A stretch of 57,517 nt of DNA from Bifidobacterium breve (lineage in GTDB: Bacteria; Actinomycetota; Thermoleophilia; Miltoncostaeales; Miltoncostaeaceae), in the NCBI GenBank assembly GCA_945876305.1, contig CAMCOB010000002.1:1-57517 (forward strand), given 5' to 3'. This document shows positions 18,191 through 27,104 of this stretch, piece after piece. Below the pieces are notes generated by a model that saw nothing but the letters and a program-made list of their open reading frames with translations, did not search any database and was not told the origin of the DNA. The position numbers and the translations under genes are program-made. Within the stretch, counting starts at the first letter, position 1; every line of letters begins with the position of its first letter.

Positions 18191-19497
18191 CCGCGCACCT
18201 CGTACTGGTCGAGCTGGCCCGGGCCACCGACGTGGGCCGCGTGCGCGGCCACAACGAGGACCGCCATCTCGTGCGTCCGCCAATCGTGGCGGTGGCCGAC
18301 GGTATGGGTGGTGCCCAGGCCGGCGAGGTGGCCGCGGGCATGGCTGTGCAGGCGCTCGAGGCATTGGCCCCCACACCCCGGCCCGGCGACCTGAAGCGCG
18401 CCGTGGAGCGGGCAAACAAGGACATCCGCCGCGCCGCCGCCGGCGACGCCGGGCGGGCCGGGATGGGCACAACCGTGACCGCATGCATGCTGGGTGACGA
18501 CGGCCGGATGTATGTGGTGCACGTGGGCGATTCGCGCGCCTATCTGGTGCGTGATGGCGAGCTTCGGCGCCTCACCGACGACCACTCCGTGGTGGCCGAG
18601 CTGGTGCGTGGCGGGGCGCTTACCGAGGAGCAGGCCGACCGCCATCCACAGCGCAACGTCATCACGCGCGCGGTCGGTGCGCAATCGGACCTGACACCCG
18701 ATTCGTTTCAGGTGCCAGTGCAGGATGGCGACGTCATCATGCTGTGCACCGACGGCGTATCGGCGGCTCTCGGTGACGCGGCGATCACCCGCATCATGCT
18801 GGCCGATGGGTCGCTCGCCGATGCCGCCCATGCGCTGGTGGAGGCCGCTGATGCATCGGGTGGCGAGGACAACGCCACCGTGGTGCTGGCGCGTATCGGG
18901 ACCGGCGAGCCGGCCACCGTGCCGGAACCAGTGGAGTTCGTGCCACCAACCCCGCGCATGGCCACGCTGCCGCGCCCCTTGGTGGAGCCCACGCACCGCA
19001 CGGGCCGGTCGCCGCAGCCCGGTCGTGTGCTGGAGCACGTGCCCAGAGCCCGCTCGAAGATGCTGCTCATTGTTGCTGCGGTCATCGTGGTGGTGGGGTT
19101 CATCGTGGGCGGCGTGGCATGGGCATCGTCGCGCTCGCACGTGGTGCAGGCCGATGATTCCGGGCAGTTGCGCCTGTACAACGGGCTGCCCTACTCACCC
19201 CTCGGTATCTCATTGCTCAGTGATGGGCAGGTGATCGGCGTGCCGGCGGCGGCCGTACTGGCCCAGGAGCCATCCGCACTCGAGGAGGGCGCACAGGGCG
19301 AGGGTGAGGCCACCGCGTTGGCCGTGCGCCTGGCATGGCACTACGGCATTCCCACCACGTGGGAATCGCCCAGCGCCGCGCCGGTCCCGGTGGCCACGCC
19401 CGCAAAGAAGAAGGCAGCGAAGACGAGCCCCAATGCCACTGCGGCGCAGAAGAAGAAAGCTGCTGCTAAGCAGGCTGCGGCCCGGAAGCGCGGATGA
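18187..19497 (+). CDS. PP2C-family Ser/Thr phosphatase with TM helix and extracellular tail (PstP-like)
   Basis: VRGHNEDRH, VADGMGGAQAG, VHVGDSRAYLVRDG, LCTDGVSA, GEDNATVVLA, then TM (MLLIVAAVIVVVGFIVGGVAW) and Lys/Ala-rich tail. Confidence 0.92.
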   Translation: MTAHLVLVELARATDVGRVRGHNEDRHLVRPPIVAVADGMGGAQAGEVAAGMAVQALEALAPTPRPGDLKRAVERANKDIRRAAAGDAGRAGMGTTVTACMLGDDGRMYVVHVGDSRAYLVRDGELRRLTDDHSVVAELVRGGALTEEQADRHPQRNVITRAVGAQSDLTPDSFQVPVQDGDVIMLCTDGVSAALGDAAITRIMLADGSLADAAHALVEAADASGGEDNATVVLARIGTGEPATVPEPVEFVPPTPRMATLPRPLVEPTHRTGRSPQPGRVLEHVPRARSKMLLIVAAVIVVVGFIVGGVAWASSRSHVVQADDSGQLRLYNGLPYSPLGISLLSDGQVIGVPAAAVLAQEPSALEEGAQGEGEATALAVRLAWHYGIPTTWESPSAAPVPVATPAKKKAAKTSPNATAAQKKKAAAKQAAARKRG

Positions 19498-20807
19498 GGC
19501 TTCGTACCCGCGAGATGTACTTCCTTGTTCCCGGCCTGCTGCTGGGAATACTCGGCCTGGCCGCCGCGGCATCGGCGCGCACCGACACCCTGCAGGTGGG
19601 TCCGTGGCAGACCTCTCTGGGCGTGGCCATGGTGTTTGTGGTGATGCACGCGGTGCTGCGCCTTCGTGCGCCGTTTTCAGATCCGTATCTGGTGCCCATC
19701 ATGGCGGCGCTCACAGGAATCGGGCTGGCAGAGCTGTACCGCATCGATCCGGCGCTGGCCGGCGAGCAGGCGCTGTGGATGACCCTCGGCGGCATCGTGT
19801 TCTGCGCGATCATCGTGTTTCTTCCAGATCACCGGGTACTGGAGCGCTACCGCTACGTGATCGGCCTCACGGCCGTGGGCCTACTGGTGGCCACCATGGT
19901 GTTTGGCACCACCGTCAACGGATCCCGCCTATGGATCTCGGTGGGCGGCAGCCAGCGCGTGCAGCTTGGGGAGCTGGCCAAGGTGCTGGTGGTCATCTTC
20001 CTGGCGGGGTACCTGCGGGAGAAGCGCGAGGTGCTGGCCATTCCCACCGAGCGCAGGTTTGGCATGAACCTGCCGGCCTTCCGTCACATGGCACCCATCC
20101 TGCTGTTCTGGGGGCTGGCGTTAGTGGTGGTGGTTGCGCTGAACGACTTCGGTACCGCGCTGCTGTTCTTCGGCGTGTTTCTGGCCATGCTGTACCTGGC
20201 CACGGGGCGTGCGCTCTACGTGGGCCTGGGCATGGGCATGTTTGTGGCGGGGTCGTTATTCATCTGGGCGACCGTGCCCAGAATCGCCGTGCGTGTGGGG
20301 TCGTGGCTCAACCCCTTTGGCGACGCGCAGGGCAACGGGTACCAGATGGTGCAGTCGCTCTATGCGCTTGCCGACGGCGGATTGGTGGGTCCGGGATTTG
20401 GCAGGGCGCTCTTGGTGACCCCCGGAGGAACCCCGCGCATCCCCGAATTGCAGACCGACTTCATCTTCAGCGCGGTCGCGGACGACCTCGGATTCGTTGG
20501 ATCCGTCGGGGTCATGCTTCTCTTCATTCTGTTCATGGCCCGGGGGTTCGCGATTGCGACCGCCGCGCGTGACGGCTTCAGCAAACTTCTGGCCGGCGGG
20601 CTGACCGCGGTGGTCGGACTTCAGGCATTCATCATCATTGGCGGCATCGTCCGCTTGGTGCCGCTGACTGGCGTGACGCTGCCGTTCATGTCGTACGGGG
20701 GATCGAGCGTGGTGGTCAACTTCGGCATCGTCGCGATCCTGCTCATCATCAGTCAGCGCTCGCGCCAGGGGCTGATTGATGCGGTGCATGGGGCGCCTGC
20801 CACATGA
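19494..20807 (+). CDS. rodA: FtsW/RodA/SpoVE family SEDS glycosyltransferase
   Basis: About 12 TM; LPDHRVLERYRYVIGL; GSRLWISVGGSQRVQLGELAKVLVVIFLAGYL; NDFGTALLFFGVFLAMLYLATG; GVTLPFMSYGGSSVVVNF. Confidence 0.92.
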   Translation: MRLRTREMYFLVPGLLLGILGLAAAASARTDTLQVGPWQTSLGVAMVFVVMHAVLRLRAPFSDPYLVPIMAALTGIGLAELYRIDPALAGEQALWMTLGGIVFCAIIVFLPDHRVLERYRYVIGLTAVGLLVATMVFGTTVNGSRLWISVGGSQRVQLGELAKVLVVIFLAGYLREKREVLAIPTERRFGMNLPAFRHMAPILLFWGLALVVVVALNDFGTALLFFGVFLAMLYLATGRALYVGLGMGMFVAGSLFIWATVPRIAVRVGSWLNPFGDAQGNGYQMVQSLYALADGGLVGPGFGRALLVTPGGTPRIPELQTDFIFSAVADDLGFVGSVGVMLLFILFMARGFAIATAARDGFSKLLAGGLTAVVGLQAFIIIGGIVRLVPLTGVTLPFMSYGGSSVVVNFGIVAILLIISQRSRQGLIDAVHGAPAT

Positions 20808-22258
20808 ACAGATCCATCAAATCGTTGTATCTGGCCCTGGTCGCCGGATTCGGCGTGCTCATCCTCATGCTGGGCTACTGGCAGGTGATCGCCGCCGGGG
20901 GCCTCGACGAGCGTGCCGACAATCCGTACCACTTCGAGAAGCAGCGCCTGGTGGACCGCGGGCGCATCATCTCGGCCGACAAGGTGGTGCTGGCCGAAAG
21001 CATTGCCTACAGGCAGAAGGGCAATCGGTACTACCGCCGTTACTACCCGCAGGGTGCGTTGGCGGCGCAGGTGGTGGGCTACGCCACCCCGCAACAGGGA
21101 TCCACCGGGCTGGAGCAGCAGTACAACCAATATCTGGCGGGCAGCTACGGCGCGGGTGCGATTCTCGACAAGCTGCGCGCCGAGCAGAAGGTGGGCGCCG
21201 ACATCCGGCTGACCCTCGACACACGGGTACAGAAGACGGCCGAGGCATTGATCGCGCGGAGCCGTGGCGCTGTGGTGGTCATCGACCCGAGGACCGGACA
21301 GGTGCTTGCACTGGCATCATCCCCGACGTTCGACCTCAATCAGGTGGCGTCCGACTTCGCAACGATTCGCAAGCGGAGTGGCGCGCCGCTGGTCAACCGC
21401 GCAACGCAGGGCAGGTACCCCCCCGGTTCGACGTTCAAGGTGGTCACCGCCACCGCGGCGCTGAACAGTGGCAAGTGGAACCCCTCATCCATATTTAATG
21501 ACACCGGGAAGTACGTGGTTGACGGCCAGACCATCAGGAATGACGGGGGTACCAAGTTCGGCGTGCATAACTTCACCGACGCACTCACGTTTTCCATCAA
21601 CACCGCGTTTGCGCAGGTGGGCAAGCGGCTGGGTCCGTCGCGCCTGGGGGGCGAGATGACCAAGTTCGGGTTCGGCCGCCCGGTGGAGATCGACCTGCCC
21701 TCTGATGAGGTGGCCGTGTCAGGTCGCTACCGTAACGGCAAGCTGCTTTCGAATACCCAACGGGATGAGGACGCCGCGCGTATTGCAATTGGTCAGGAGA
21801 ACCTTCTGGTGACCCCCTTGCAGATGGCCATGGTGGCCGGTGCGGTGGCCAACGGTGGCCGCATGCAGCGGCCGTATCTGGTGAAGCGCGTCATCACAAA
21901 GGATGGCGTGGTGGTGAAGCAGCAGAACCCCGAGACACTCGATTCGGTGTCCAGCGCCTATGTCTCGTCCGAGGTGGCCCGCATGATGCAGAACGTGGTG
22001 CGCGAGGGAACTGGTACCAAGGCCGGTCTTTCCGGACTGTCCGTGGCCGGCAAGACCGGTACCGCGGAGACGGGCGACCCCAATCGCAACCAAGCCTGGT
22101 TTATCGGATTCGCGCCCGCTGACAACCCGAAGGTGGCTGTGGCAGTGGTGATTGAGGACACATCAGGAACCGGCGGCCAGGTGGCCGCACCGATCGCAGG
22201 AGCGGTCATGCGCACGGCACTTTCGGCCACGCCCGTGCAGGGGGAGCCCCAGCCATGA
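20804..22258 (+). CDS. pbpA: Penicillin-binding protein transpeptidase (PbpA-like)
   Basis: GRIISADKVVLAES, RYPPGSTFKVVTATAAL (SxxK), SINTAFAQ (SxN), GKTGTAE (KTG). Confidence 0.93.
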   Translation: MNRSIKSLYLALVAGFGVLILMLGYWQVIAAGGLDERADNPYHFEKQRLVDRGRIISADKVVLAESIAYRQKGNRYYRRYYPQGALAAQVVGYATPQQGSTGLEQQYNQYLAGSYGAGAILDKLRAEQKVGADIRLTLDTRVQKTAEALIARSRGAVVVIDPRTGQVLALASSPTFDLNQVASDFATIRKRSGAPLVNRATQGRYPPGSTFKVVTATAALNSGKWNPSSIFNDTGKYVVDGQTIRNDGGTKFGVHNFTDALTFSINTAFAQVGKRLGPSRLGGEMTKFGFGRPVEIDLPSDEVAVSGRYRNGKLLSNTQRDEDAARIAIGQENLLVTPLQMAMVAGAVANGGRMQRPYLVKRVITKDGVVVKQQNPETLDSVSSAYVSSEVARMMQNVVREGTGTKAGLSGLSVAGKTGTAETGDPNRNQAWFIGFAPADNPKVAVAVVIEDTSGTGGQVAAPIAGAVMRTALSATPVQGEPQP

Positions 22259-24261
22259 GCATCGGACCGGGCAGTGAACTGGGCGAGCGCTATGAGCTGG
22301 GCCACCAGCTGGGAAGCGGCGGGATGGCCACGGTGTACCTGGCCTACGACAAGCTTCTGGACCGCGAGGTGGCGGTCAAGGTGCTGGCTGACCGCTTTGC
22401 AGAGGACCCGGCATTCGTGGAGCGGTTCCGCCGCGAGGCGTCGGCCGCAGCCGGCCTGAACCATCCGAATATCGTGGCGGTGTACGACCGCGGCGAGGCT
22501 GAGAGTACGTACTACATCGTGATGGAATACCTCTCGGGGCCGGACCTGAAGAAGGTCATCCGCGAGCAGGGCCCCCTCGATCCCGCGGTGGCGGTGGACA
22601 ACGCCCTGCAGATCCTCTCGGCCCTCACCGCTGCGCACGGCGCGGGCATCGTGCACCGGGATATCAAGCCGCAGAACGTGATGGTGGGCGAGGATGGCCG
22701 CCTGCGCGTGGCCGACTTCGGCATCGCGCGCGCAGACGCCGATCAGCAGATGACCGAAGCCGGATCAGTCATCGGCACCGCGCAGTACCTCTCACCCGAG
22801 CAGGCACAGGGCGAGGAGACCACGGCCGCCAGCGACACCTACGCGGTGGGCATCGTGCTGTACGAGATGCTCACGGGGCGCGTGCCCTTTGATGGCGACC
22901 GTCCGGTGACGGTGGCCATGAAGCAGATCAACGAGCCGCCCATCCCGCCACGGGTGTTTGAGTCGGGCATCCCGCACGAGCTCGACGCGGCGGTGTTGAA
23001 GGCCCTGTCGAAGCGCCCGGAAGACCGCTTCACCACGGCCGACGAGTTCAGCGCGGCACTCCTCGACATACGCGCCGGCATGTCCGGTGGCCAGCAGTCC
23101 ACGCTCATCCTCACAGCCCCCACGGCGGTCGCCGGGGCGGTTGCGACCACGGAGACCCAGGCAATGGCAAATAGTGGTGGTGGACGCGGTGGTGGTGGCG
23201 GCGGACGCCAGCAGCAAAAGGGACGCAACAACCGGCCCGCCGTGTGGGGGATCGTCGCGGTGCTCATCGCCGCGCTGGCGGTGGCGCTCGCGCTTGCACT
23301 CACCAGCGGTGGTGCCGACACCATCCCGGTGCCCGACGTTGCGGGGTATGACGTACCGGCTGCCACCCGTGCCATCACCGATGTCGGGCTGAAGCCGGCG
23401 CAGCGCCAGGAGCCCAGCGACACGGTGCTGGCCGGTGTGGTTATCGGCAGTAACCCCGCCGCGGGCACCGATGTGGCCAAGGAGTCCACCGTCACCATCC
23501 TGGTATCCACCGGGCCGGCGCAGATCACCGTACCGAGCGTGCTCGACCAGACGGTGGAACAGGCGATGGCTGCCCTCGAGAAGGTGGGGCTGCAGGTCAC
23601 GACCGTTCAGGTGGACAGCACGAAGGACATCGGCACCATCGTGAAGCAGGACCCGAAGCCGGGTACTACCGCGGCATCTGGCGACACCATCACCCTGAGT
23701 GTGAGCAAGGGCACCACCAAAGTGACCGTGCCCGACGTGACGGGGAGCGATACCGCAACCGCCAAGGCCGATATCGCCCAGGCCGGGCTGACCGTGGGCA
23801 GCGTGAGTGAGGACGACGGTACCTCTGGCCAGTCGCCGGGCACCGTGGTGTCGCAGGATCCGAGCGGGGGCTCATCTGCCGCCAAGGGGTCATCGGTCAG
23901 TCTCATCGTCGCGGCGCAGTCGTCGGGCGTTGACGTGCCCGACGTCACCGGCAGCGACGCCAGCACCGCCCGCAGCAAGCTTGAGAGCCTCGGGTTCAAC
24001 GTGGTGTCGTCCGGTGCCGAGTCGTCACAGCCGGAGGGCACCGTTATCGACCAGACGCCGGGTCCGGGATCCACCGTGACGTCGGGCAGCACCGTCACCA
24101 TCATCGTGGCCTACCCCACCGGCACCGGTGGCGGGTCTGGCGGGTCGGGGGCGGGTACCACCACCAAGAGTTCCGGTGGCGGATCGTCGCAGCCACCGGC
24201 ACCGAGCGGTGGTGGGGCACCGAGCGGCGGTGGCGCCCAGCCGCCGGCACCAACCGGATGA
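22255..24261 (+). CDS. pknB: Ser/Thr protein kinase PknB with four extracellular PASTA domains
   Basis: RYELGHQLGSGGMATVYLAYD, HRDIKPQNVMVGEDGRLRVADFGIARA, TM helix, four VPDV/VPSV-initiated PASTA repeats, Gly/Ser/Pro-rich tail. Confidence 0.95.
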   Translation: MSIGPGSELGERYELGHQLGSGGMATVYLAYDKLLDREVAVKVLADRFAEDPAFVERFRREASAAAGLNHPNIVAVYDRGEAESTYYIVMEYLSGPDLKKVIREQGPLDPAVAVDNALQILSALTAAHGAGIVHRDIKPQNVMVGEDGRLRVADFGIARADADQQMTEAGSVIGTAQYLSPEQAQGEETTAASDTYAVGIVLYEMLTGRVPFDGDRPVTVAMKQINEPPIPPRVFESGIPHELDAAVLKALSKRPEDRFTTADEFSAALLDIRAGMSGGQQSTLILTAPTAVAGAVATTETQAMANSGGGRGGGGGGRQQQKGRNNRPAVWGIVAVLIAALAVALALALTSGGADTIPVPDVAGYDVPAATRAITDVGLKPAQRQEPSDTVLAGVVIGSNPAAGTDVAKESTVTILVSTGPAQITVPSVLDQTVEQAMAALEKVGLQVTTVQVDSTKDIGTIVKQDPKPGTTAASGDTITLSVSKGTTKVTVPDVTGSDTATAKADIAQAGLTVGSVSEDDGTSGQSPGTVVSQDPSGGSSAAKGSSVSLIVAAQSSGVDVPDVTGSDASTARSKLESLGFNVVSSGAESSQPEGTVIDQTPGPGSTVTSGSTVTIIVAYPTGTGGGSGGSGAGTTTKSSGGGSSQPPAPSGGGAPSGGGAQPPAPTG

Positions 24262-25280
24262 GGATTGCCGTCCTCGGGGGCGGCCGGAGCAGCGAGCATG
24301 ACGTCTCGATCGCGTCGGCCGCGTCGGTGGCCGACGCGATCGACCCGTCGCTGCATGAGGTGATCAGGGTCACGATCGGCCGGGATGGTGCGTGGACGAG
24401 CGAGGGGAACCCCGTCGCCCTCGTGCCCGCAGGGGGCGACATCGCACAGCTGGTACGCCTTGATGGTGGCGAGCGCGCCGATGTTGATCTGGTATTCCCC
24501 GTCCTGCACGGTCCGTGGGGTGAGGACGGCACCGTGCAGGGCCTCTGCGAGACCGTGGGAGTGCCCTACGTGGGCGCCGACGTTGCAGCCTCGGCCACGG
24601 GTATGGATAAGGCGCTTTTCCACGTGCTGGCCACCGCAGCGGGGATTCCACGCGTGGAGACGGTGGTAATCCTGCATGCGCAGTGGCAGGCCGATCCGGC
24701 TGCGGTACGCGACGAGGTGGCCAACACCTGCGGATACCCGGCATTTGCAAAGCCCGCGCGCCTCGGGTCGTCGTTCGGTATCAGCCCGGTCCCCACGGCC
24801 GACGATCTGGACGCCGCGCTCGAACTGGCCTTTGCCCACGACGACAAGGCGCTCGTGGAGCGCCGGGCGCTGGGCCGCGAGGTCGAGGTGGGCCTGTTGG
24901 GCAACGCCGAGCCCCATGCGTCGCCCCTCGGCGAGATCCTCCACGACGCCGATTGGTATGACCACGACGCCAAGTACCAGCCCGGCGGCATGCGCCTGGC
25001 CGTGCCAGCCGACGTGCCCTCCGAGGTGCAGGAACGTGCCCGCGAGCTGGCCGTCGCGGCTTGGAATGCAATCGGCTGTTCAGGCCTCGCCCGCGTGGAC
25101 TTCTTCCTCGAGGGCGATCAGCTGTACGTGAGCGAGATCAACACCATCCCGGGGTTCACCGACACCAGTGTGTGGGGGCGCCTCATGGCCGGTGACGGGT
25201 TCGCGTATCCCGAGCTGGTGCAGCAGCTCATCGAGCTCGCCACCGAGCGCCATGCCGCAAAGGCTGCGTACCGCGGATGA
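24258..25280 (+). CDS. ddl: D-alanine--D-alanine ligase
   Basis: MRIAVLGGGRSSEHDVSIASA, VFPVLHGPWGEDGTVQGLCE, PYVGADVAASATGMDK, KPARLGSSFGISPV, SEINTIPGFT. Confidence 0.95.
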   Translation: MRIAVLGGGRSSEHDVSIASAASVADAIDPSLHEVIRVTIGRDGAWTSEGNPVALVPAGGDIAQLVRLDGGERADVDLVFPVLHGPWGEDGTVQGLCETVGVPYVGADVAASATGMDKALFHVLATAAGIPRVETVVILHAQWQADPAAVRDEVANTCGYPAFAKPARLGSSFGISPVPTADDLDAALELAFAHDDKALVERRALGREVEVGLLGNAEPHASPLGEILHDADWYDHDAKYQPGGMRLAVPADVPSEVQERARELAVAAWNAIGCSGLARVDFFLEGDQLYVSEINTIPGFTDTSVWGRLMAGDGFAYPELVQQLIELATERHAAKAAYRG

Positions 25281-25924
25281 TCCGCATCGGGGTGCTCGCC
25301 GACACGCACGTCGGTGAGTTCCTCGGCGTGCTGCCGCAGGTCGTGCTGGGTGCGCTGGACGGCAGCGACTTCATCCTGCATGCCGGGGACCTCTCCGATG
25401 GTTCGGTCATCCGTGACCTCGAGCGGATCGCCCCCGTCGTGGCCGTGCGTGGAGACCACGACCTGCCATCCGCCCCACGCCTGCCGCGTCGGGCGGTGAT
25501 TCAGGTGGGGCGGCACCGGATTGGGCTCATCCACGGCAAGCGCACCGGCAGCGATGCACTCGTGGTGGTGGCGCACGCAGCGGCAGGCAGGCGAATCGGG
25601 TGGGATGCCGGCCGGGTGCGGGCAATGGCGCGCGCATTTGAGGGCGTGGATGCCGTGGTATTTGGCCACTGGCACGAGGCGTTGATCGCGCAGGTGGATG
25701 GCGTGCTGGTAATGAACCCAGGAGCCGTGTGCCCGTGGGGAAGCCTTGAAGGAGACCGCCCGCCCCGCCCCGGCGCCGCAGGAGTCGCCGACCGGCTGGT
25801 ACGCCGCTATCGCCGGCAACTGGGCCCGCAGGCAATGCAGCCCTCCGTGGGAAGACTGACCGTCAGCGACGCGGGGATCACCGGCGAAATCCTCCCCACC
25901 CCCCGGTGCCAGTCACCGTACTGA
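25277..25924 (+). CDS. YfcE/MJ0936-type metallophosphoesterase
   Basis: IRIGVLADTHVG, ILHAGDLSD, VAVRGDHD, IGLIHGKR, VVFGHWHEALI, MNPGAVCPWG. Confidence 0.85.
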   Translation: MIRIGVLADTHVGEFLGVLPQVVLGALDGSDFILHAGDLSDGSVIRDLERIAPVVAVRGDHDLPSAPRLPRRAVIQVGRHRIGLIHGKRTGSDALVVVAHAAAGRRIGWDAGRVRAMARAFEGVDAVVFGHWHEALIAQVDGVLVMNPGAVCPWGSLEGDRPPRPGAAGVADRLVRRYRRQLGPQAMQPSVGRLTVSDAGITGEILPTPRCQSPY

Positions 25925-25927
25925 TCA

Positions 25928-26078
25928 GGTCACAACTGGTGACGACACCCACCGTGCGTCTCTCGTAGGGCAAAAGCCGGTTTTGCAAACTGCCTGCTCA
26001 GCGAGACTTCACCCATCAATGGGGTCAGACCCCGGGTGGGGTCTGACCCCATACAGATTGGGTCACAAATGGTTACGA
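25928..26078. repeat. Noncoding module: imperfect direct repeats flanking two inverted repeats
   Basis: GGTCACAACTGGTGACGA (25928-25945) and GGTCACAAATGGTTACGA (26061-26078), 16/18 identical; GCAAAA/TTTTGC (25970-25975/25981-25986); TGGGGTCAGACCCC/GGGGTCTGACCCCA (26020-26033/26038-26051). Confidence 0.75.
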
Positions 26079-27104
26079 GGCTCTTCGCGCTCTTGGGTGG
26101 GCGCGGTCGAAGTCTTCCCGTAGGTGGCTTGCGGTGATGTGCGTGTACACCTCGGTGGTCACCGGGCTGGCGTGGCCGAGGTGGGCCTGGACGTACCGGA
26201 TATCCACTCCCGCCTGCACCAGGTGGGTGCCGCATGAGTGGCGCAGCGCATGGGGGAACACGCGCACGCCCTCCGCCACCAGACCCGCCTTGTCGGCCGC
26301 GCGGTTGACCTCGCGCCATACGTCCGATCGCCCGATTCGCCGGCCGCGCGCGCCCAGAAATACGGCGTCGGCGTCGCGGTGCTGCTGCTGGGCCTTGCGA
26401 GGGGTCACATCACGTGCGCGCAGTTCCGGCCGGCCCGTCGCCAGATACCGCGTGAGCACCTCGCGGGCCACCACCGGCACTGCCACAGCCCGGTGCTTGC
26501 CGCCCTTGCCCAGCACCACCACGTACGGATCGTCGAGGTCGTCGAGGTGGAGCGCTGACATGTCGAGGCCCGATGCCTCGGTGGCCCGCAGACCGCACCC
26601 GTAGAGCACCTCGATAAGCGCGTGAGTACGAAGACCCAGTGGACCCGGCATGGCGGCCGCGGCGTCGCACAGACGGCGCATCTGCGACGGCGTGAGCGCC
26701 GACACCTCGCGCTGCAGACGCTCCTGACCGCGCGCGGCGGCAGATGGTGGTCGCAGGTCCTGCACAGGATTGGGCAGTGCCAGCGCACGCGACCACCAGC
26801 GGCAGAATGCGCGCACCGCGGCCACCCGGCGGGCACGGCTCGACTGCCTCCCCTCCAGTGCATCCCGCCAGCGCTGCCACCAGTCGGGGGGGATGGCAGC
26901 CATCTGCCCGGCGGCCCGGCGGGCAGATGGGTCATCCTCCACACCAAATGAGGGACCGGCTTCGCCGCCTGCGGCCACCCCAAACGCCTCGCCCAGGATG
27001 AGCAGGTCGCGCGCGTAGGCCGCCCGGGTATTGGCACTGCCGCGTGTGGCAAGAAAACCGGCGACCAGCGCGCGGTACCCGGCGTCGTCCACCTGCACCG
27101 TCAT
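26073..27104 (-). CDS. Tyrosine recombinase (XerC/XerD-like)
   Basis: GCGLRATEASGL, GKGGKHRAVAVP, FPHALRHSCGTHLVQAGVDIRYVQAHLGHASPVTTEVYTHI: full R-K-HxxR-H-Y catalytic set. Confidence 0.92.
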   Translation of the reverse strand: MTVQVDDAGYRALVAGFLATRGSANTRAAYARDLLILGEAFGVAAGGEAGPSFGVEDDPSARRAAGQMAAIPPDWWQRWRDALEGRQSSRARRVAAVRAFCRWWSRALALPNPVQDLRPPSAAARGQERLQREVSALTPSQMRRLCDAAAAMPGPLGLRTHALIEVLYGCGLRATEASGLDMSALHLDDLDDPYVVVLGKGGKHRAVAVPVVAREVLTRYLATGRPELRARDVTPRKAQQQHRDADAVFLGARGRRIGRSDVWREVNRAADKAGLVAEGVRVFPHALRHSCGTHLVQAGVDIRYVQAHLGHASPVTTEVYTHITASHLREDFDRAHPRARRAS

